From Limnephilus marmoratus (Eukaryota > Arthropoda > Insecta > Trichoptera > Limnephilidae): a stretch of 64,000 nucleotides of DNA. The DNA lies in the NCBI GenBank assembly GCA_917880885.1, contig OU862910.1:53807285-53871284 (forward strand), given 5' to 3'. Positions 12,101 through 25,773 of this stretch are shown here, piece after piece. The translations under genes were made by a program, and so were the position numbers. The notes under the pieces were generated by a model. It saw only the letters and a list, made by a program, of their open reading frames with translations. It was not told the DNA's origin and did not search any database. Position 1 is the stretch's first letter. Each line of letters begins with the position of its first letter.

Positions 12101-15100
12101 ATTCCTCTTTGCCCAAAATACTAATGGAGGTAATAAATATACCAAGTCGGACATCTTCAATTTATCAGTAAACAAATACAAAATGTTGTAACTTAGGTAG
12201 TTCAGTTATGTACAATAAATACTGTATAATATTTACTATTCATATGTAAAAGACCCTAAAAAGGGCGGTAATAAATAAATAAAGAAATTATGTATGAATA
12301 CGAATGAAGCAAGAATTGTGAGCCAAGACAGATTTGCATCGTGACGTAGTTTAGCTAACACAAAATTTTAATATTGAGAGATTTCAGCGGCCTTTGTCTA
12401 ACTAACTAACCATCACGCCGTTTTACCGCAGGGGTAGGCAGAGAGAATGGACCGCCAAACAACTCGGTCTTGGCACACACTGCTTGCCTTGTTCATATTC
12501 ATACATCGTCTCATACATGCTCTTCTATTATTCTGACTCTTGACATGGCCTGACTCAAGTATCTGATTCACTTGGTCGTGCCGCGTCTTTCTTGGGCGTC
12601 CCTGACTTCTTCTACCATTCACATTTGCATCATATATTCTCCTTACACTCCTTTTCTCGCTCATGCCCAAACCATCGGAGCATTCCTTTCTTAATCTTAC
12701 TCATCTCATTACGCTTACATCAGCCTTGCATTCTTTGTGGATCTCCACATTTCTCACACGATCAGCCGTTGTCGTAATATAATAATGAATAAGCTTCCTT
12801 TGAAAAAGTAATAGTGCACTATTGCTTGTTCCATATGACTTTTAGATACCTCACATTTTTATTCTTATTTAGGCTCTTATAACATATTTTTTGATTTATT
12901 AATAAATTACTTTCAATGTGACCAAAATATTAATTGATTATTTACATTTTAGATTTCGACGAGCAAATAACTTCCATGTGCATGTTTCAATGGTGGAGTA
13001 CAGAAGAAAGAATCATGAATACTGGACTCATTACAGCTCAAGATACAATTATTAATTGGCATCATTTAGAAGGTAAAATTGATTAAGAGGGCATTACCAG
13101 AGAAAGCCGGAAATACGTCATTTTCAAAAAAGTTTTTAGACGTATTGACTCTTTTCCACAAAAAATTATAAATGGATTTCGAAAGATTGTTCTTTTATCT
13201 AGTGAAGTTATGTAATAAATTTTTAGAATTTTTTTTAATTTTTAGTATAATAAGGTTATTCCATAGGTCGTTGGCAGATTTGTTAAATTTTCAAAAAAGT
13301 TTTTGTATTATACCACACCCATTTCAAATAATGTAATCATGCAGTAAAATAAATCAATACATTATCTAGCAGAGTTATGTATTAGAATTTTAATTTTAGT
13401 TTCAATAAAATCATTAAAAAATATGTACGTACATGTGTTTCTTGACGAAAATTGGTCCATTTGTGTATTTATTTGCGCACTTACAATATAATATATTTCA
13501 GATTTTTTTAACATTCTTATTAAATTTAGACATTATTGAAAAATGATAAATACTTATAATCAAAAAATAACTACAAAAAGTACACTATTTTAATAGTTTT
13601 ATCATCACGCCTTTCAGCATTTTTGGATGAAGGTATAAATTAAAGCTAATTTGGATTGAAATAAATTCGATATTGAGTTATAATTTAAAAAAGCTGGTAC
13701 GGAGAATAATTTATCTTTCTCATTGTAACCGCCCTGCACGATCGGAAGAACAACTTTCGACAAAATGTGGATTTTCGTCCGCTGGCTGGTTAAACGCTCT
13801 TAACGTGGGTAGTGTAATTTTACTTGCTATTTTGAGAATTTCATCTTAATTGCAATTCAAATAATACTTCTTTGTTTCAGGAGACAGTCATTTGACTCAA
13901 GTTTGGTCGTGGACTTTATATGACTCTATCAAGCACTTGAGCTTCTATAAGTTGGGAGGACAATGGAAAATTGCTGTCACTTCTGATGAGGGAGTTGTTT
14001 GTAAGAATTATTATTTTAAAGATATTCGTAAATGTTTTGTTGAGACTTGCTTATTCATTTCAAATCATTAAATGAATGTTGAATCATTTATTCTAGCAAT
14101 TTTCGGTCTGGAGCTGTGGAAAAATTGGTGGTTCGAACAACGATGGAGCGGACACGGAAAGCCAATAATCATCAATGATGGAAATTTTATAGCTGTTGTA
14201 CAAAGTGATTTGGAGACAGTCGCAATATTTAAATACAACCCCGTAACAAGATTGTACAGCTGTTTCAAGGTATGAACAAAATATGACCAAAATTTATATT
14301 AATTTATTCTTACGAATTAGAAACTTCTTATCAACGAAAAATCTATACTCAATATACTACGCACTAGTACAGTCTATTCTTCAGTATGCCATTGTCAGCT
14401 GGGGAGCAGCTTACAAAACTAGTCTGACCCCCGTAGAAATTGTTCAAAGACTCATTATAAAAATTATACTAAAAAAACCTCCAGACTTCCCCACTGAACG
14501 CATATTCGAAGAATTCAAAGTTCCAACATTTAAAAACTTATTTGCGAAAAATTCAATCATACAAATTATAAAAGAAAAAGATAAATTCTCATTCATAACT
14601 GAAAATCGTTCTAGACTTACACATGTATTTGTATGTCCCAAACTAAACACGTCTTTTGCCCAACACCATTATACACACCAAGGAAAAAACTTCTTTAATA
14701 ACCTTCCAGTAGAAATCAGAAGCATTAATGACAAAGTACAATTGTTGAACTCCATCAAAAAGCATTTTAGAGAAATCACCAACGGGAAAATTGCTGCTTC
14801 CCCCATCACCACAAGCAGGGGTGGGCAAAATACATGCTTTGCTGTAATTAAAATACAAATTACAAAATACTTTTTCACATGTATTTAAAATACGAAATAC
14901 AAAATACTTTCAAGTCGTGTATTTGAAATACAAAATACAAAATACAGTATTTTAACCATTTTTTAATTTAAAATACAAAATACAAATTACAAAATACATT
15001 TGGTTTTGGTAAAACCTTTGGTTGCAATAAATTGTCGTAAGTGCCCTTATCTAAGGGTGCGTTTCCATAGAAGCAAAGCTGAGCAGAGTAAAACAGAGAC

Positions 15101-18100
15101 GTGCTAAAATTGACTAATCATATTGCTCAGGAGTTACATCTCGTCTCTGCTCCACTTGTAAAGTTTTGTGGTATAGGACTAAGGAGTAATATTATAATAA
15201 CACTAACTGGTTCAAAGAAATAAATTGTTTCTCCCTGCGTGACCTTTCCCGTGCGTCCCCGTTCCCCTACCGCATCCCCTTCCCTTCTTGCATTCCCCTT
15301 CCACCTTCCCTGCCTACCCTCTCCCCTCTCCCGCTCCCCCATCCCGCCAACCCCCTTCCCGCATTCCATATATATTTAGTCCCAGTACATTCAGTTTTCA
15401 AACAACTCGCGTGCCAGCTATTACAATTTTTTATTCAATTTTTCATTTTTCACATATTATATATGACATTTATATAGAGCAGTTTTGGGTTATTTCACTT
15501 CAAGTGCGCTCTACAGTAATTAACTTAAAAATAATCTAGCAATCAGTCAAATTATTCCCATAGTGCTTGATCTAATACTATGATACAAAAATGTACAATA
15601 CCAATGATAAGTATAATATAATATGATACAAAATGTACAACAGTGCTATTATAGCACAGGACAATAATAACTAGCATGACGTAAAAAAAATGTACAGTAC
15701 GTTAAAAAGCCATGATATAAGAGAACTACAAATAATCATTAGTAAGAGTGCTAGCAAAGGACAATAGTACAGGATTCTAGCGTTTTCAGTCTATATATTA
15801 CCTATGTGTGTTTATTTTTCATCATCATTATTAAGATCGCTAAATGTATTTGAAAATGTATTTTGAAGCCATAAGTATTTGAAATACAAATTACAAAATA
15901 CCTCAGCAGCAGGTAATTGAAATACCAATTACAAAATACATTTTAAGCAAGTAATTGAAATACAAATACAAAATACGTATTTGTATTTCAAATACGTATT
16001 TCAATTACAAGTATTTCAAATACTGCCCAGCCCTGACCACAAGAATGTCACACTAAAAATGATACCTATTTTACTTCTTACTGAATACATATGGATGATT
16101 TTATCTTCTAGTTAAAGGGTCTTGATTGCGATATAATTTAACTGTGTTTTAACGGTATATTAACAGTATATTAACTGTGAATCTGTACATATGTGAAACA
16201 CCTGACTGTATAAATTGTACATATATTTAAAATGTAAACTTTTCCTCCATCCGCAAGCAAATGCTTTTAATGGAGGAAAAGTAACATTGTAACATGTTCC
16301 ATTTTTTAAGTTAAGTATTAAATAAATAAATAAAATAAAAAAATAAAATAAGAATTTAAAAAATATATTTTAATAGAGTATTTTCACAAAATATGAGACA
16401 GTTAAAAATGTGCAGAAGGTTTAAATTTTATTTTTCTGATTTTGATCATCGTATTAAAAATACTTAATTTTTGTATTTTAATTCATAATTTATTATTGTT
16501 GATTTCAAAAATGATCCTAAATCATACTTTCCGAAATGCTTCAAACTGGCTACAACGTCATTATGAGGTAGAAAACGCTACTAGCTCACAAGACGGCTGT
16601 CACCGACATTGGCCAGTGTGACGTCAACAACGCCGTATTCACGAATAAAAAGAAACATGTTGTTTTGGCGGCAAATCAGAAATGGCACGTTTCAAATAGA
16701 AAATACAAAAATTATTCCTAAATACATAATTCATTCGTCAACATAAAAATAAAATAAAAGTTCTTCACAATCTTTTTCTTAAATTTCTCGAGATTAAAAA
16801 AAACAGTGAAAATACCCAATAATTTTTTTTCAGAACATTACAAGTCCTGGTGTCCTCGAAGTATCTGCTTTCACAGCTGGCCCTCACAGCTTCCTGGCAG
16901 TCGGAGGGGATCATTCTGCCATTTATCAAATTAAAGGAAATCAGTTTGAAGAAATGTTATTGCAAAATTATCAACTGGAACATGTTGAGTTGTGGCTACC
17001 GATCAAGTTGGGGTATTACAGAAATGATGTGATGGTCCTCTTCCAACACCGGCTAGACCATCACAGCCACTCTAGCAGTGTTCTGGAAGCTCTTCAGTGG
17101 AATGGAGAGAGCTTCGTGCTCCTGGAACACTCACCGTGTAGATCCCACGATGAGGAAATGTTCGGCTTCACGTGTATCCTCGATGCTGAAGGGGAGAAAG
17201 GTCTCCGAGGGGCTACCAACTTACTCACCGTTCACGGAGACGCCAGCGTACTGACAGCCAGTGAAGAGTTTGCTCCTGTCATGTTCCTTATCAAAACCGA
17301 ACTGGTGAAAATGATGGATCCGGTTGAACAAGAAGTGAAAAGTGTTCTAGCCGTCAAACAGTTACTAGAAGACAAATTTTTAGCCCAACAAAAAGTTTTG
17401 GAAGAAGCAGAAAAAGCGTTGAGTCGAGATTTCCACAAAGACATAAATTTACTAACAGCAGGTTGGTAAAAATATTATTTAACATTCATATTTTAAACTG
17501 ACTGGAAAATTTTACACGGTGGGTGGACAGCGGTTGTTTTATAATGTGACGATTCATCAAAATCATTGAGGATTTATTTACAGATAATTGGAAAATCAAA
17601 GAATTGCATGCACCGGCGATACGTGTTAATGGAAACTTGAAAGACTTTCTGAGAGAAAGTAAAATAGTCACTATTGCGGGACAAAATGTGAACAACTTTG
17701 ATTTCAACATTGACATGTCTCCCTTGTTTAGTGAAATTAAAAGCAATCACTTGCGGATCAAAGCTTTGGTTCATAAAATAGGAAATGCAGTGTTGAAAAA
17801 GGAAGGCCTTCCTACAATGCTGCCAGATGTTAGAATTAAGGGAGGAATAACTGTCAATGGAAACGTTAAAGTGAATAGTGCTCAAATTAATATTTTAAAT
17901 GATGTGAGTGTTGATCACATTTTCAAAAATGCAGTTATGAAACCGAAAGATAGAAATATTGTAATTCACGGAAAAAAGATCCTCGGGAACTTGAGAACCG
18001 ACCACCTCAATGTAGAAATGATAAATGGAATGGATATTGTAAATCCTTCCAAAAATGTTAATCCTTTATTTGCGGCTGGAGATCTTGAAATATTAGGCCA

Positions 18101-21100
18101 CTTAAATGTACTGGCTGACATAAAACTAGGAGACCGGGGAACTTTAAATGGAATCAATTTAAAAGAGGATATTTACACAGCGGATAAAAAGCCTTTGGAA
18201 GTTGATGCAAACTTTTATCCACTCAATTTTGATAGCATTAAGGTTCATGATAAATTGATCATCGATAATAAAATGAACGGCTATGACTTCACGGTCAAGG
18301 GGCTCACAAAACTGATTGAAGAGAAATCTTATCAAGCAACAGAACAAGTCTTGCAGAATTTTAATCAATTAAACCTGATGTCCCTGTCTGCAGCAAAGAA
18401 CCTCGATTTCATCAACATTAATGGGAGGCCTTGGAAAGATTTTATCGACAGAGTGATCATGAAAAATCAAAACATGAACATCGAGCAGCTTCGTGTTGAT
18501 GGTGTAAGTATTCCAAGATTGGTACAACAAAAACCACCAATAATTTTAGTCTACGTTAAATTTTACGTAGTTATGTAGATTGTTTGTCAAATTAGTTGTA
18601 TTATTTCCAGAAAATTGCAGTTGACAGGTCGTTGACAGTGAAAGGCTTAAATAGTCTGCAGTTTCCGGAAGACTTCTTCCTCACCAACGAGGCATCTGCG
18701 TCTAAAGTGTCAGCCACGAAGACCTTCACCGGCTCTGTCCGCGTGGGAGCCGTGGACTGCGAGAGAACAGTTAATGGAATCCTACCACAGAACATTGTTA
18801 CACTTTCAACACCACAGAATTTGGATAACTTTACATTCTATGATTTAACAGTAACCGAAAGATTGGACGTGAGTTACATCATTTTGTAGTTTTTCTGAAA
18901 ATTTTGTTAGTTTTAGATATTATATTATGTATTTAAATTGATTGAAATTTTTCAGGTGAAAGGAGAGATTACAGGACGAGATTTAGATGCCTTCTTATCC
19001 AATCCTCTACTGAAAGACACAACTAATATCAGATCTAAAGTCATATTTAAAAATTTAATAGTGGAGGGCGATGTAATTGTGCAAAATAAAATCAACGATA
19101 CCAACTGGGATGTCTTGAAAGACATCATTCCAAAAAGCACCCAACCAATGGCAATAAACTCTCTGAAAACTTTTGAAGGCAATGTATTTATCCAAAACGG
19201 GCTCAATGTCCAGTCAGGGTTCATCAATAATAGAAGAATCAGAGAATTCTTTACAATTGACACGGAACAGGATATTTTAACGGATGAACTGAACGGAGAG
19301 ATTATATTTGACAATCTTCAGGTGGGTGGGCTGTTTGATGGAGTTAATATAACTGATCTTACCGACAGTACCGTGAAGTTATCTGGAGATCAGACTGTTA
19401 TGGCAGATTTACTATTTGAGGACGACTTTGATAATCCTGACAGTGTCATCATAGAAGATAGAGCCGCTAACGTTATAGCCAAGAGTTTAGAAGTCACCGA
19501 GACATGTAACAATTGGATGGTGCCAGAAGCACTCTATATTGAAAATGATAATAATATCATACTCAATTCTCCCGAATTCAACAGATTGTACATTGATCAA
19601 CTGGTCATCGATGGAAATCTTGAAACCTCTTTTAGCATTTCTGGAGTCAATTTGGATGATTTCGATAAGGTGAGACTTAGTAAAACGCAGTTTCGAGAAA
19701 TAACCGCCCCTTATGAGATTGGACGAGCTAAAATGCAGAGCCTCGATTTTGAATATTTAAATGGCCAAAAGAAGGAAGATATAAGCACCTTCGTAAGACA
19801 AATGGATAACATTCACAATGAGATTGCAGCGGGAAAAGTAAACATTAGAAATCTACGGGTGAATGGAAAATTAGATGTTTTCAGAATAAATGGAATAGAC
19901 TTGCGTCAACTAGCGGAGGATGCTGTATGGCTAAAAGAAGATAGTTACATCTCTGAACCTGTAACATTCATTGACGACATCAGTGTGAGAGAACTTCACT
20001 TGGCTGGAAATGTCGGGAATAAACATTTTGAAAATTTTATGCACGACATTGTCCAAAAAACTGATGATTCTATCACGTTCACCGGTAAAAAAACTTACAT
20101 GAATGGATTGGAAGTTCGGGGAAATGTAGCCACAGACTACATCAACAGCATCCACGTATCAAACTTACTGAATATTAAAAGCAAGCAGACGCTCGAAGGA
20201 ACAGCTTATATCAATGGTAATATTAATATATACGAAAACATCCAAACCTACGGAATGGTAAATGAAGTCTCGATGCATAAACTATCCAAATTCGTCAAAT
20301 ATGCCAGGAACAATGAATATCACCTTGAAGGAGACGTTTCATTAGCAGATGGCACCTTCATTGATAACTTTATTGTCAATGGTTTGGTAAATGAACTTTA
20401 TAATCCGGAGAACATTTTGAATTCAGTCGTACACATACACGACGATAATTACTTTGAAAACAATATTGTGTTCAATGGTCCTGTGATAATCAGGAATAAT
20501 TTGGACATCTCTAATGTTTACAATGGAGTAGATGTAGGAGAATTACTAGAAAATATTGTTTTTCTGAATGATGATTGTGTCATAAATTCATCTCTGGAAT
20601 TCAAAGAGCCCTTAACCGTGCATGGAACATTGAATATTCTTCACAATTTGCAAGGAACTACGATAAAAGGTTGTAGCATCGAAGAATGGAAAAGAAGTGC
20701 AGTTTTTCTTGATCAATGGCAAAAAGTATATGGCCGTAAGCACTTCCACGATTTAACAATAGAAAATAATATCATTGTTGGATACATAAATAATTATCCC
20801 ATGGACGATCTTATAAAACTTGGTGAGAATGTGCCCAATAAAACTGTAAAGTTTGAAAATGTGTTTGTGGACTCTGATATAACAGTGGAAGGCACCATTA
20901 ACTCAATTAATTTAGAAGAAGAAACTAATAACCGATTGATGGTGAACGGCGAACAAGTAATAGATGCACCCACTTATTTCCACTCAAATGTTTACATCAC
21001 AAACAATGCCAATTTAAAGATGGTAAACAACAAATATTTTGAAGTGGTAACAGTGGATTCAGATGCAGCGCTATTAGGCAATTATATCTTTCACGGAAAC

Positions 21101-24100
21101 ACGACATTCGAGAATAATCTTAACATATCTAGCCGGGTCAATGATATAGACCTAGAAATGTGGATGAAAAATGCAGTCTTTACCAACAGCAACGGAGATC
21201 GCTATATTACAGGAAACTGGAATGTATCTGGTAATGTTTACTATAAAAAAGGTGTATTGGGCAGTGGGGATATCACCTCTCACGATCAAAATATTGCAGA
21301 GTATACAACACACGGATATGGAAGAACATCAGAGGCTGTAAATGATGAAGAGCTGATTGCGCAATACAGAAGCATGTGCGCACAACTCAACAGTATTGCA
21401 GACATATCCAACAATCGGATTTCTCTGTCCAAGAACTTTGAGGAGATTCAATCCATCTCGCTTTTGAATGCGTATCATTTCCAGCACAACGGAGGGAGCT
21501 TCATAATATTTAGCAAGCTATGGTTATGTACAAGCGAGTTGTGGAAGTGGAACGAAGACTCGGGAATATTCACTCAGGAAAATCAAATAGAAACCGGCTG
21601 TGCAGCTTCCTGGCATACTGTCCAACAAGGAGCCTATACATATGTAATCAGTTTATCATACAGATGTGAATGTATTTACACAGGAATGGAACTTTGGAAT
21701 TTCGATGGCTACACTCTTCAGGTACTGTGCACATACTTTATTTGACCCTCCTTTTTTGAGGAAAATAATTTAGATGCTGTGTGGAGGGATTTTTTTAGGT
21801 AGAAGAATATCTGGGAATGGAAAAGGTATGAGGGGTGGGTAGGAATCTGGGGGTCATGGTGTCCAGGAGTGACGGACAAATGAATGCATCCCTCACATTG
21901 TGATGCACGGCGATAGGGCTAGAGAGGTAAAAAAGTCTCCCTCAACCAGTCTCTCCAAATCCGGCCTGCCACATAGTATGTTGGCAGATGCATCCGCAAT
22001 CATGACAATCAACGCATAGACAATCAACTCAGATACCCCTGCCCTGGTAAGAGATCATTTGTAGCGAAACACTTGGGGTGACCTATGGCAGAGGTGTTGG
22101 TTATCCAATAAATGGTTCCCGGGGTGGTGATACCCATACCCGCCTCCCAAATCGAAGTGAAAAACACAAATGTGACAATTTTTCTTAAAGTGACTACGTA
22201 CATATTTAATTCATAATCATTTTCTCCAATTAGGTACATTTGCAGGCATTCAAGCAGAAATCACTAACTCCATTTTTGAAACAATTGAGATTTGAATGTC
22301 ATTATTTAGAAAAAGTAAAGCTGCTCAACTGGCAAAATCACTTTCCACGCTACACTTATAGATTTTTTAATATTGGATATTTTATATTATAATTTTATAG
22401 CTATTAAAAAAAAACACCGAAAACGGTGATTGTCTCAGAACTGGGCTATTAGATTTCTGCTTCCACACCCACAATATTATGTTCATTCTCACAATGCTGA
22501 ATATTGATTAAAATGTTAATTTTTGGACAATTATGTAACAACGCTTATACAACCTGGTTTTTTCCCTCTCCTGAACAATTTGTTAAATGTCACATTCACA
22601 GTACGACGCTAATATTTTGTTTAACATTAATATTAATCTATGAATAGTGTTATAATATTCTTAAAATTTCATCTTTCAGCACATCAATAGTTTTCCACCT
22701 GCCGAATACGCACAAACATTACCCAATGAAGAAGGAACATTGTACCCTCTTGATAAAAACTACTTATACAAGTACGAACTTATTACCGATGGCAACATTC
22801 AACTGATACAAAAACAAGCATGGCCGACAGCTGGAAGCCTCTTGAGATTTTTCCCTTACTTTTCAAATGAACTACTGTTGACGGATGGATTTGCCATCTA
22901 CAGGCTGTCTGAACCTAATGAGGCACTCTCACAGCAGAGTGATTTTAAAGTTTCTATTGCGTTCGCAGAGGAGAAACTTGCGTGGGCCGATGAGGTGATT
23001 GATTTCACTGTAGGGAAACGCAACAAGAAGTTGTATGCTGCAGTTTGGTCTGATATGAAGGATGATGCAACAGACGGATCCATAACGGTGAGATATTAAT
23101 TCTTTCAAATGCCCTTGGGCCTCTACACCGGGCTGAGTTTTGGCGATCACCTACTACAGGCAAAATACTTGCTCAAGCTCGGTTTTATAATGAAATAATT
23201 TGTATAGTCAATCACCTCCAGTGCTCCGCTAAACTGTAAGGATGGGTTATTTCACAGATTTTAACAATTCATCGAATTTCGAAGTTAAAATTCAAGTTCT
23301 ATGAAAGTTCTGTTATTATTTCATCATGGGCCGGTAGTTTTAAAGTACTTTGTAAATAAAAAGAACTTGAATAGGACTTTCACAGAACTTGAATATTAAT
23401 TTTGAAATTTGAAATGTTTGCAATCCTAAGATCGGGTTGTCTCAACTTTCGTCGCATTTTACCAAAGATCAAATCGACAATCAGCAACATTTAGGACGGG
23501 TTGTTTCACAGAATTTGAACAATTCATCAAATTTCGAAGTAAATTTTCAGGTTCTGTGAAAGTTAAATTTCAGATCTGTGAAGTAACTGTACCCAGTGGC
23601 ATAGCTAGCATGGGTGGTAAAAATGGTCTATCCTGGGGGGAGGGGTGGCTAGGGAATTTCGGGGATAAAAATTTCCCCACAAATATAGGCTATGTTTGCC
23701 TATAAAAAGACCGAACGACACAAAAGTCAGGGTACTCCACGGGGAGCCATACAGCTATGAAAATATAAATAACAGTCCGTGTTCATGTGTACCGTATTCA
23801 CCCCTGTGTACCGTATTCACCCCCCGCCCCACCCCCCCCCCCCCTCGGTACGGTACTGACTGTACCAAATTGATTTAATAACAGAACTTTCATAAAACTT
23901 GAAAATGAACTTCTAAATTCAAATTGTTCAAATTCTATGACACAACCCATCCTTAGAAATTTTAAAATTTAAACATTCCCATCAATGTTGATTGCTGAAA
24001 TGCTGATTCTCTGTCCGTTTCGGTGTTTGATCAACATTTATCAGCCATCAATTTGTCACTTCATCAGTATCTGATCAATAACTGAAACTAGCCAAGATTC

Positions 24101-24813
24101 AGCGTTAAAATGTCAAGAATTCAAAATGGCGCTGATCACCAGTTGATTGCCAATCAAATACACAGATGATATTTACACTAACGAGTTGTTTCAAAAAATT
24201 TTAACAAGTCGTCAAATATTTGAAGTTAATTTTGAAGTTCTGTGAAAGTTCTATTCAAGTTCTGTGATTATTTCAGTTTTATGAAGCAACTGGCCTATAA
24301 TGATATAATAACAGAACTTGAATAGAACTTTACAGAACGTGAAAATTAACTTCAAATATCTGATGAATTGTTCAAATTTTTTTAAACAACCTGTCATTAG
24401 TAAGCCTTTTCAAAATTATTTTGTACTAAAAATGATTTCACACTATATTATTAATTTGTTCTATTTTTTAGATATATGAGGACCTCTTCGCATCCAAAGT
24501 TTTCCAAAAACTGATTGCTTTCAAGCCTACATCGTTGAAGGTCATCCAGTTACCAAACTACCAAACAATGCTTGTGTTTATTGAGAATAAGCAAGCTGTT
24601 CGAATATATTCTTACCACGGATTCCAGGGCTTCAAGTACGTTTCCAGTTTGAACATACAGGCCAACAAGTTGGAAGTATTTGACCCGAGAAAGAACCAAA
24701 CCCCCGGATATGCGTCGTGCCTCATTGTCGGCGGCGATGAGAGATCTTCAGTGCATTGCTTAAACGCCTCAGGTCATAGAAAACTTTTAGATCATATCCC
24801 ATGTAATTTGTAG
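9137..24813 (+). CDS. Giant secreted EAR-like/'ING'-repeat protein, 11 exons (possible Nasrat/Polehole-type eggshell factor)
   Basis: Exons with matching phases: 9137-9187, 10166-11345, 12953-13072, 13881-14000, 14097-14269, 16834-17461, 17584-18503, 18611-18868, 18956-21721, 22680-23087, 24472-24813; about 2,321 residues. All junctions have GT-AG signals and every phase closes. Layout: signal peptide (residues 1-17); acidic Ser-rich linker (about 18-350); Trp-rich EAR/EPTP-like beta-propeller region (about 360-690); short charged helix (about 700-755); long array of repeats built on V-x-G-x-I-N-G followed by L..DAV (about 760-1950); second EAR-like region (about 1975-2321). No transmembrane segment is evident after the signal peptide, so it is probably extracellular. 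Size and architecture recall the large secreted eggshell/Torso-pathway factors of Drosophila, but I cannot confirm homology from sequence reading alone. Introns 1, 2, 5, 9 and 10 carry transposon remnants. Confidence 0.8.
9588..9880 (-). mobile_element. LINE 3'-end fragment in intron 1
   Basis: On the minus strand it ends GCGGAGAAACGGCGTGATGG followed by a TTAG-type tail (TTAGTTAGTTAG). It is nearly the same as the copy at 12395-12780, so it belongs to the same non-LTR family and is 5'-truncated. Confidence 0.6.
10166..11345 (+). CDS. Exon 2: acidic, Ser-rich N-terminal region
   Basis: Encodes about 393 residues rich in Ser, Asp, Glu and Asn, mostly of disordered appearance. Its last 60 residues turn into a Trp-containing beta-rich segment (PVWHSYTFGTGAYNREE) that starts the first EAR-like region. 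It ends in phase 1 at GTAAG (11346), completed by exon 3 to give a GAT codon. The open frame runs on to 11401 into the intron, so an ORF call alone overextends it. Confidence 0.75.
11346..12394. other. Intron 2, left part: no feature recognised
   Basis: AT-rich intron sequence. A short inverted pair (TTTTGGTCGAAAATTGGACC and GGTCCAAAATTGGACC) lies near 11426-11488. Confidence 0.35.
12395..12780 (-). mobile_element. LINE 3'-end fragment in intron 2
   Basis: The minus-strand frame reads SEKRSVRRIYDANVNGRRSQ and GRPRKTRHDQVNQILES, the C-terminal tail typical of a non-LTR reverse transcriptase, then CQDRVVWRSILSAYPCGKTA and a TTAG-type tail. It is a longer sister of the copy in intron 1. Confidence 0.65.
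14287..16349 (+). mobile_element. 5'-truncated jockey/CR1-like LINE in intron 5, interrupted by a hAT MITE
   Basis: An open frame of about 175 codons (14283-14810) matches the C-terminal tail of a non-LTR reverse transcriptase (LRIRNFLSTKNLYSIYYALV, ILQYAIVSWGAAY, LPVEIRSI, FREIT). After the inserted element the 3' UTR resumes at 16044 and ends in an (AATAA)n-like tail at about 16318-16349. It has the same orientation as the host gene. Confidence 0.75.
14816..16035. mobile_element. hAT-type MITE with TACAAAATACAAAT-rich ends
   Basis: Termini CAGGGGTGGGCA and TGCCCAGCCCTG with the 8-bp duplication ACCACAAG on both sides (14808-14815 and 16036-16043). Long AAATACAAAATAC tracts fill both ends. 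The middle (about 15190-15370) holds a C-rich stretch beginning TTGTTTCTCCCTGCGT, shared with 56135-56290. Confidence 0.8.
18956..21721 (+). CDS. Exon 9: main repeat-array exon (922 codons)
   Basis: The largest exon. It holds many degenerate units of about 60-80 residues with recurring G-x-ING, L..L..DAV/IV and (D/N)xTF..F.V.G cores. This suggests a beta-solenoid or repeated extracellular module grown by tandem duplication. The last ~110 residues change to a Trp/Cys-containing EAR-like fold (HNGGSFIIFSKLW; ELWNFDGYTLQ). The acceptor TTTTTCAG precedes GTGAAAGG. The donor after CTTCAG is GTACTG, weaker than the others. Confidence 0.8.
21745..22160. repeat. Dispersed repeat, copy 1 (intron 9)
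   Basis: Shares GGGGTGGGTAGGAATCTGG, TCTCCCTCAACCAGTCTCTC and GGTGTTGGTTATCCAATAAA with copies at 37998-38995 and 49950-50275. No coding capacity. Confidence 0.65.
23240..23955. mobile_element. Cluster of related MITEs in intron 10
   Basis: The left end TAAGGATGGGTTATTTCACA and the right end ACACAACCCATCCTTA are inverted repeats that continue for about 70 bp. Further internal copies (AGGACGGGTTGTTTCACAGA near 23491; an inverted AAGATCGGGTTGTCTC near 23428) suggest one element of the family inserted in another. Confidence 0.55.
24178..24405. mobile_element. Related short MITE in intron 10
   Basis: The ends CTAACGAGTTGTTTCAAAAA and TTTAAACAACCTGTCATTAG are diverged inverted repeats of the family at 23240-23955. 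They share the AAGTTCTGTGAAAGTTCT core. Confidence 0.5.
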
Positions 24814-25222
24814 GTTAATTTGCACAAATGTATAAAATCGCTGATAAATTGTATAGAAGCAGTAATTTTAAATGTTATTTTTATTATTTACAAGAAAATT
24901 TTATTGGATGTATAAAATCAATATATTATGTTTGTGAAAAAGTTTATATTATTTTTAATGATGTATTGTTATTTAATCTACCTTATTAATGAATGATGTT
25001 TTTAATTTTATTTCATATTATTATTGTTAAAAAATCTCCGTTATGTATACTAAATAATTAATTCACCAATTAAAATATTGATTTGAGTATGTATTTTGTT
25101 TGAGAAAATACAATTTTGAATACTACCTTTGAATATTTTATATTGCAAATGCTCTGATAATTATTTCATGAATGCAAGATGTTATATTTTATACTATTTT
25201 ACATACTAGATTGTATGTCTAT

Positions 25223-25228
25223 AATAAA
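25223..25228 (+). terminator. Candidate poly(A) signal of the giant secreted-protein gene
   Basis: AATAAA about 410 bp after the stop codon at 24811-24813. The intervening AT-rich stretch holds no other feature, and a TIR-bounded transposon starts at 25292, so the 3' end probably lies between. AT richness makes chance matches common. Confidence 0.35.
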
Positions 25229-25773
25229 AAATTAAATTAATGTTATAATTGGCAAATCACTGTTTTATTATTGATCCAGACTGAGGTTAGTCAGGGTGGC
25301 CACAAGAAACGGATTTCAAAATTCCCTGATAATTCCAGGTTTTCCAGGGCAGTTTCTACATTTTTCCCTGATATATTTAATTTGATATAAGGGGATATCG
25401 TTTGTTCGATAAATAATAAAGGGAATTCCGTCATCTATAGCATTTATTATTTCTTTGCATCACAATAATCTATTAAAAACAAAATACACTTGTTACAAAT
25501 TTATGATATTTCGCCTGAAGACTTTTTTCAAGCTTTTGAAACGATAGATAGAGATATAATCATTAAAAAACTATCTAAAAATGGAATAAAAGGAAAGGCA
25601 TTGAAACGGTTCAAGGATTATTTAACTAATAGATATCAAACCACAAAAGTGGGTCAGACAATCTCCGAACCAATGAAGATTACATCGGGAGTACCGCAAG
25701 GGTCTGTTCTCGGACCTATTCTTTTTATAATGTACATTAATGATATGGTAAAAGTATGGCAGACGACGCATTG

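Noticed and set aside
15127..15539. ORFs across the C/T-rich block of the hAT MITE
   Set aside because: Compositional artefact of a C-rich repeat that also occurs near 56185-56300.
24000..24175. TCAGTATCTGATCAA/TTGATCA palindromic motifs taken as a CRISPR-like or regulatory array
   Set aside because: Irregular spacing and eukaryotic context; they are part of MITE-rich intron sequence.
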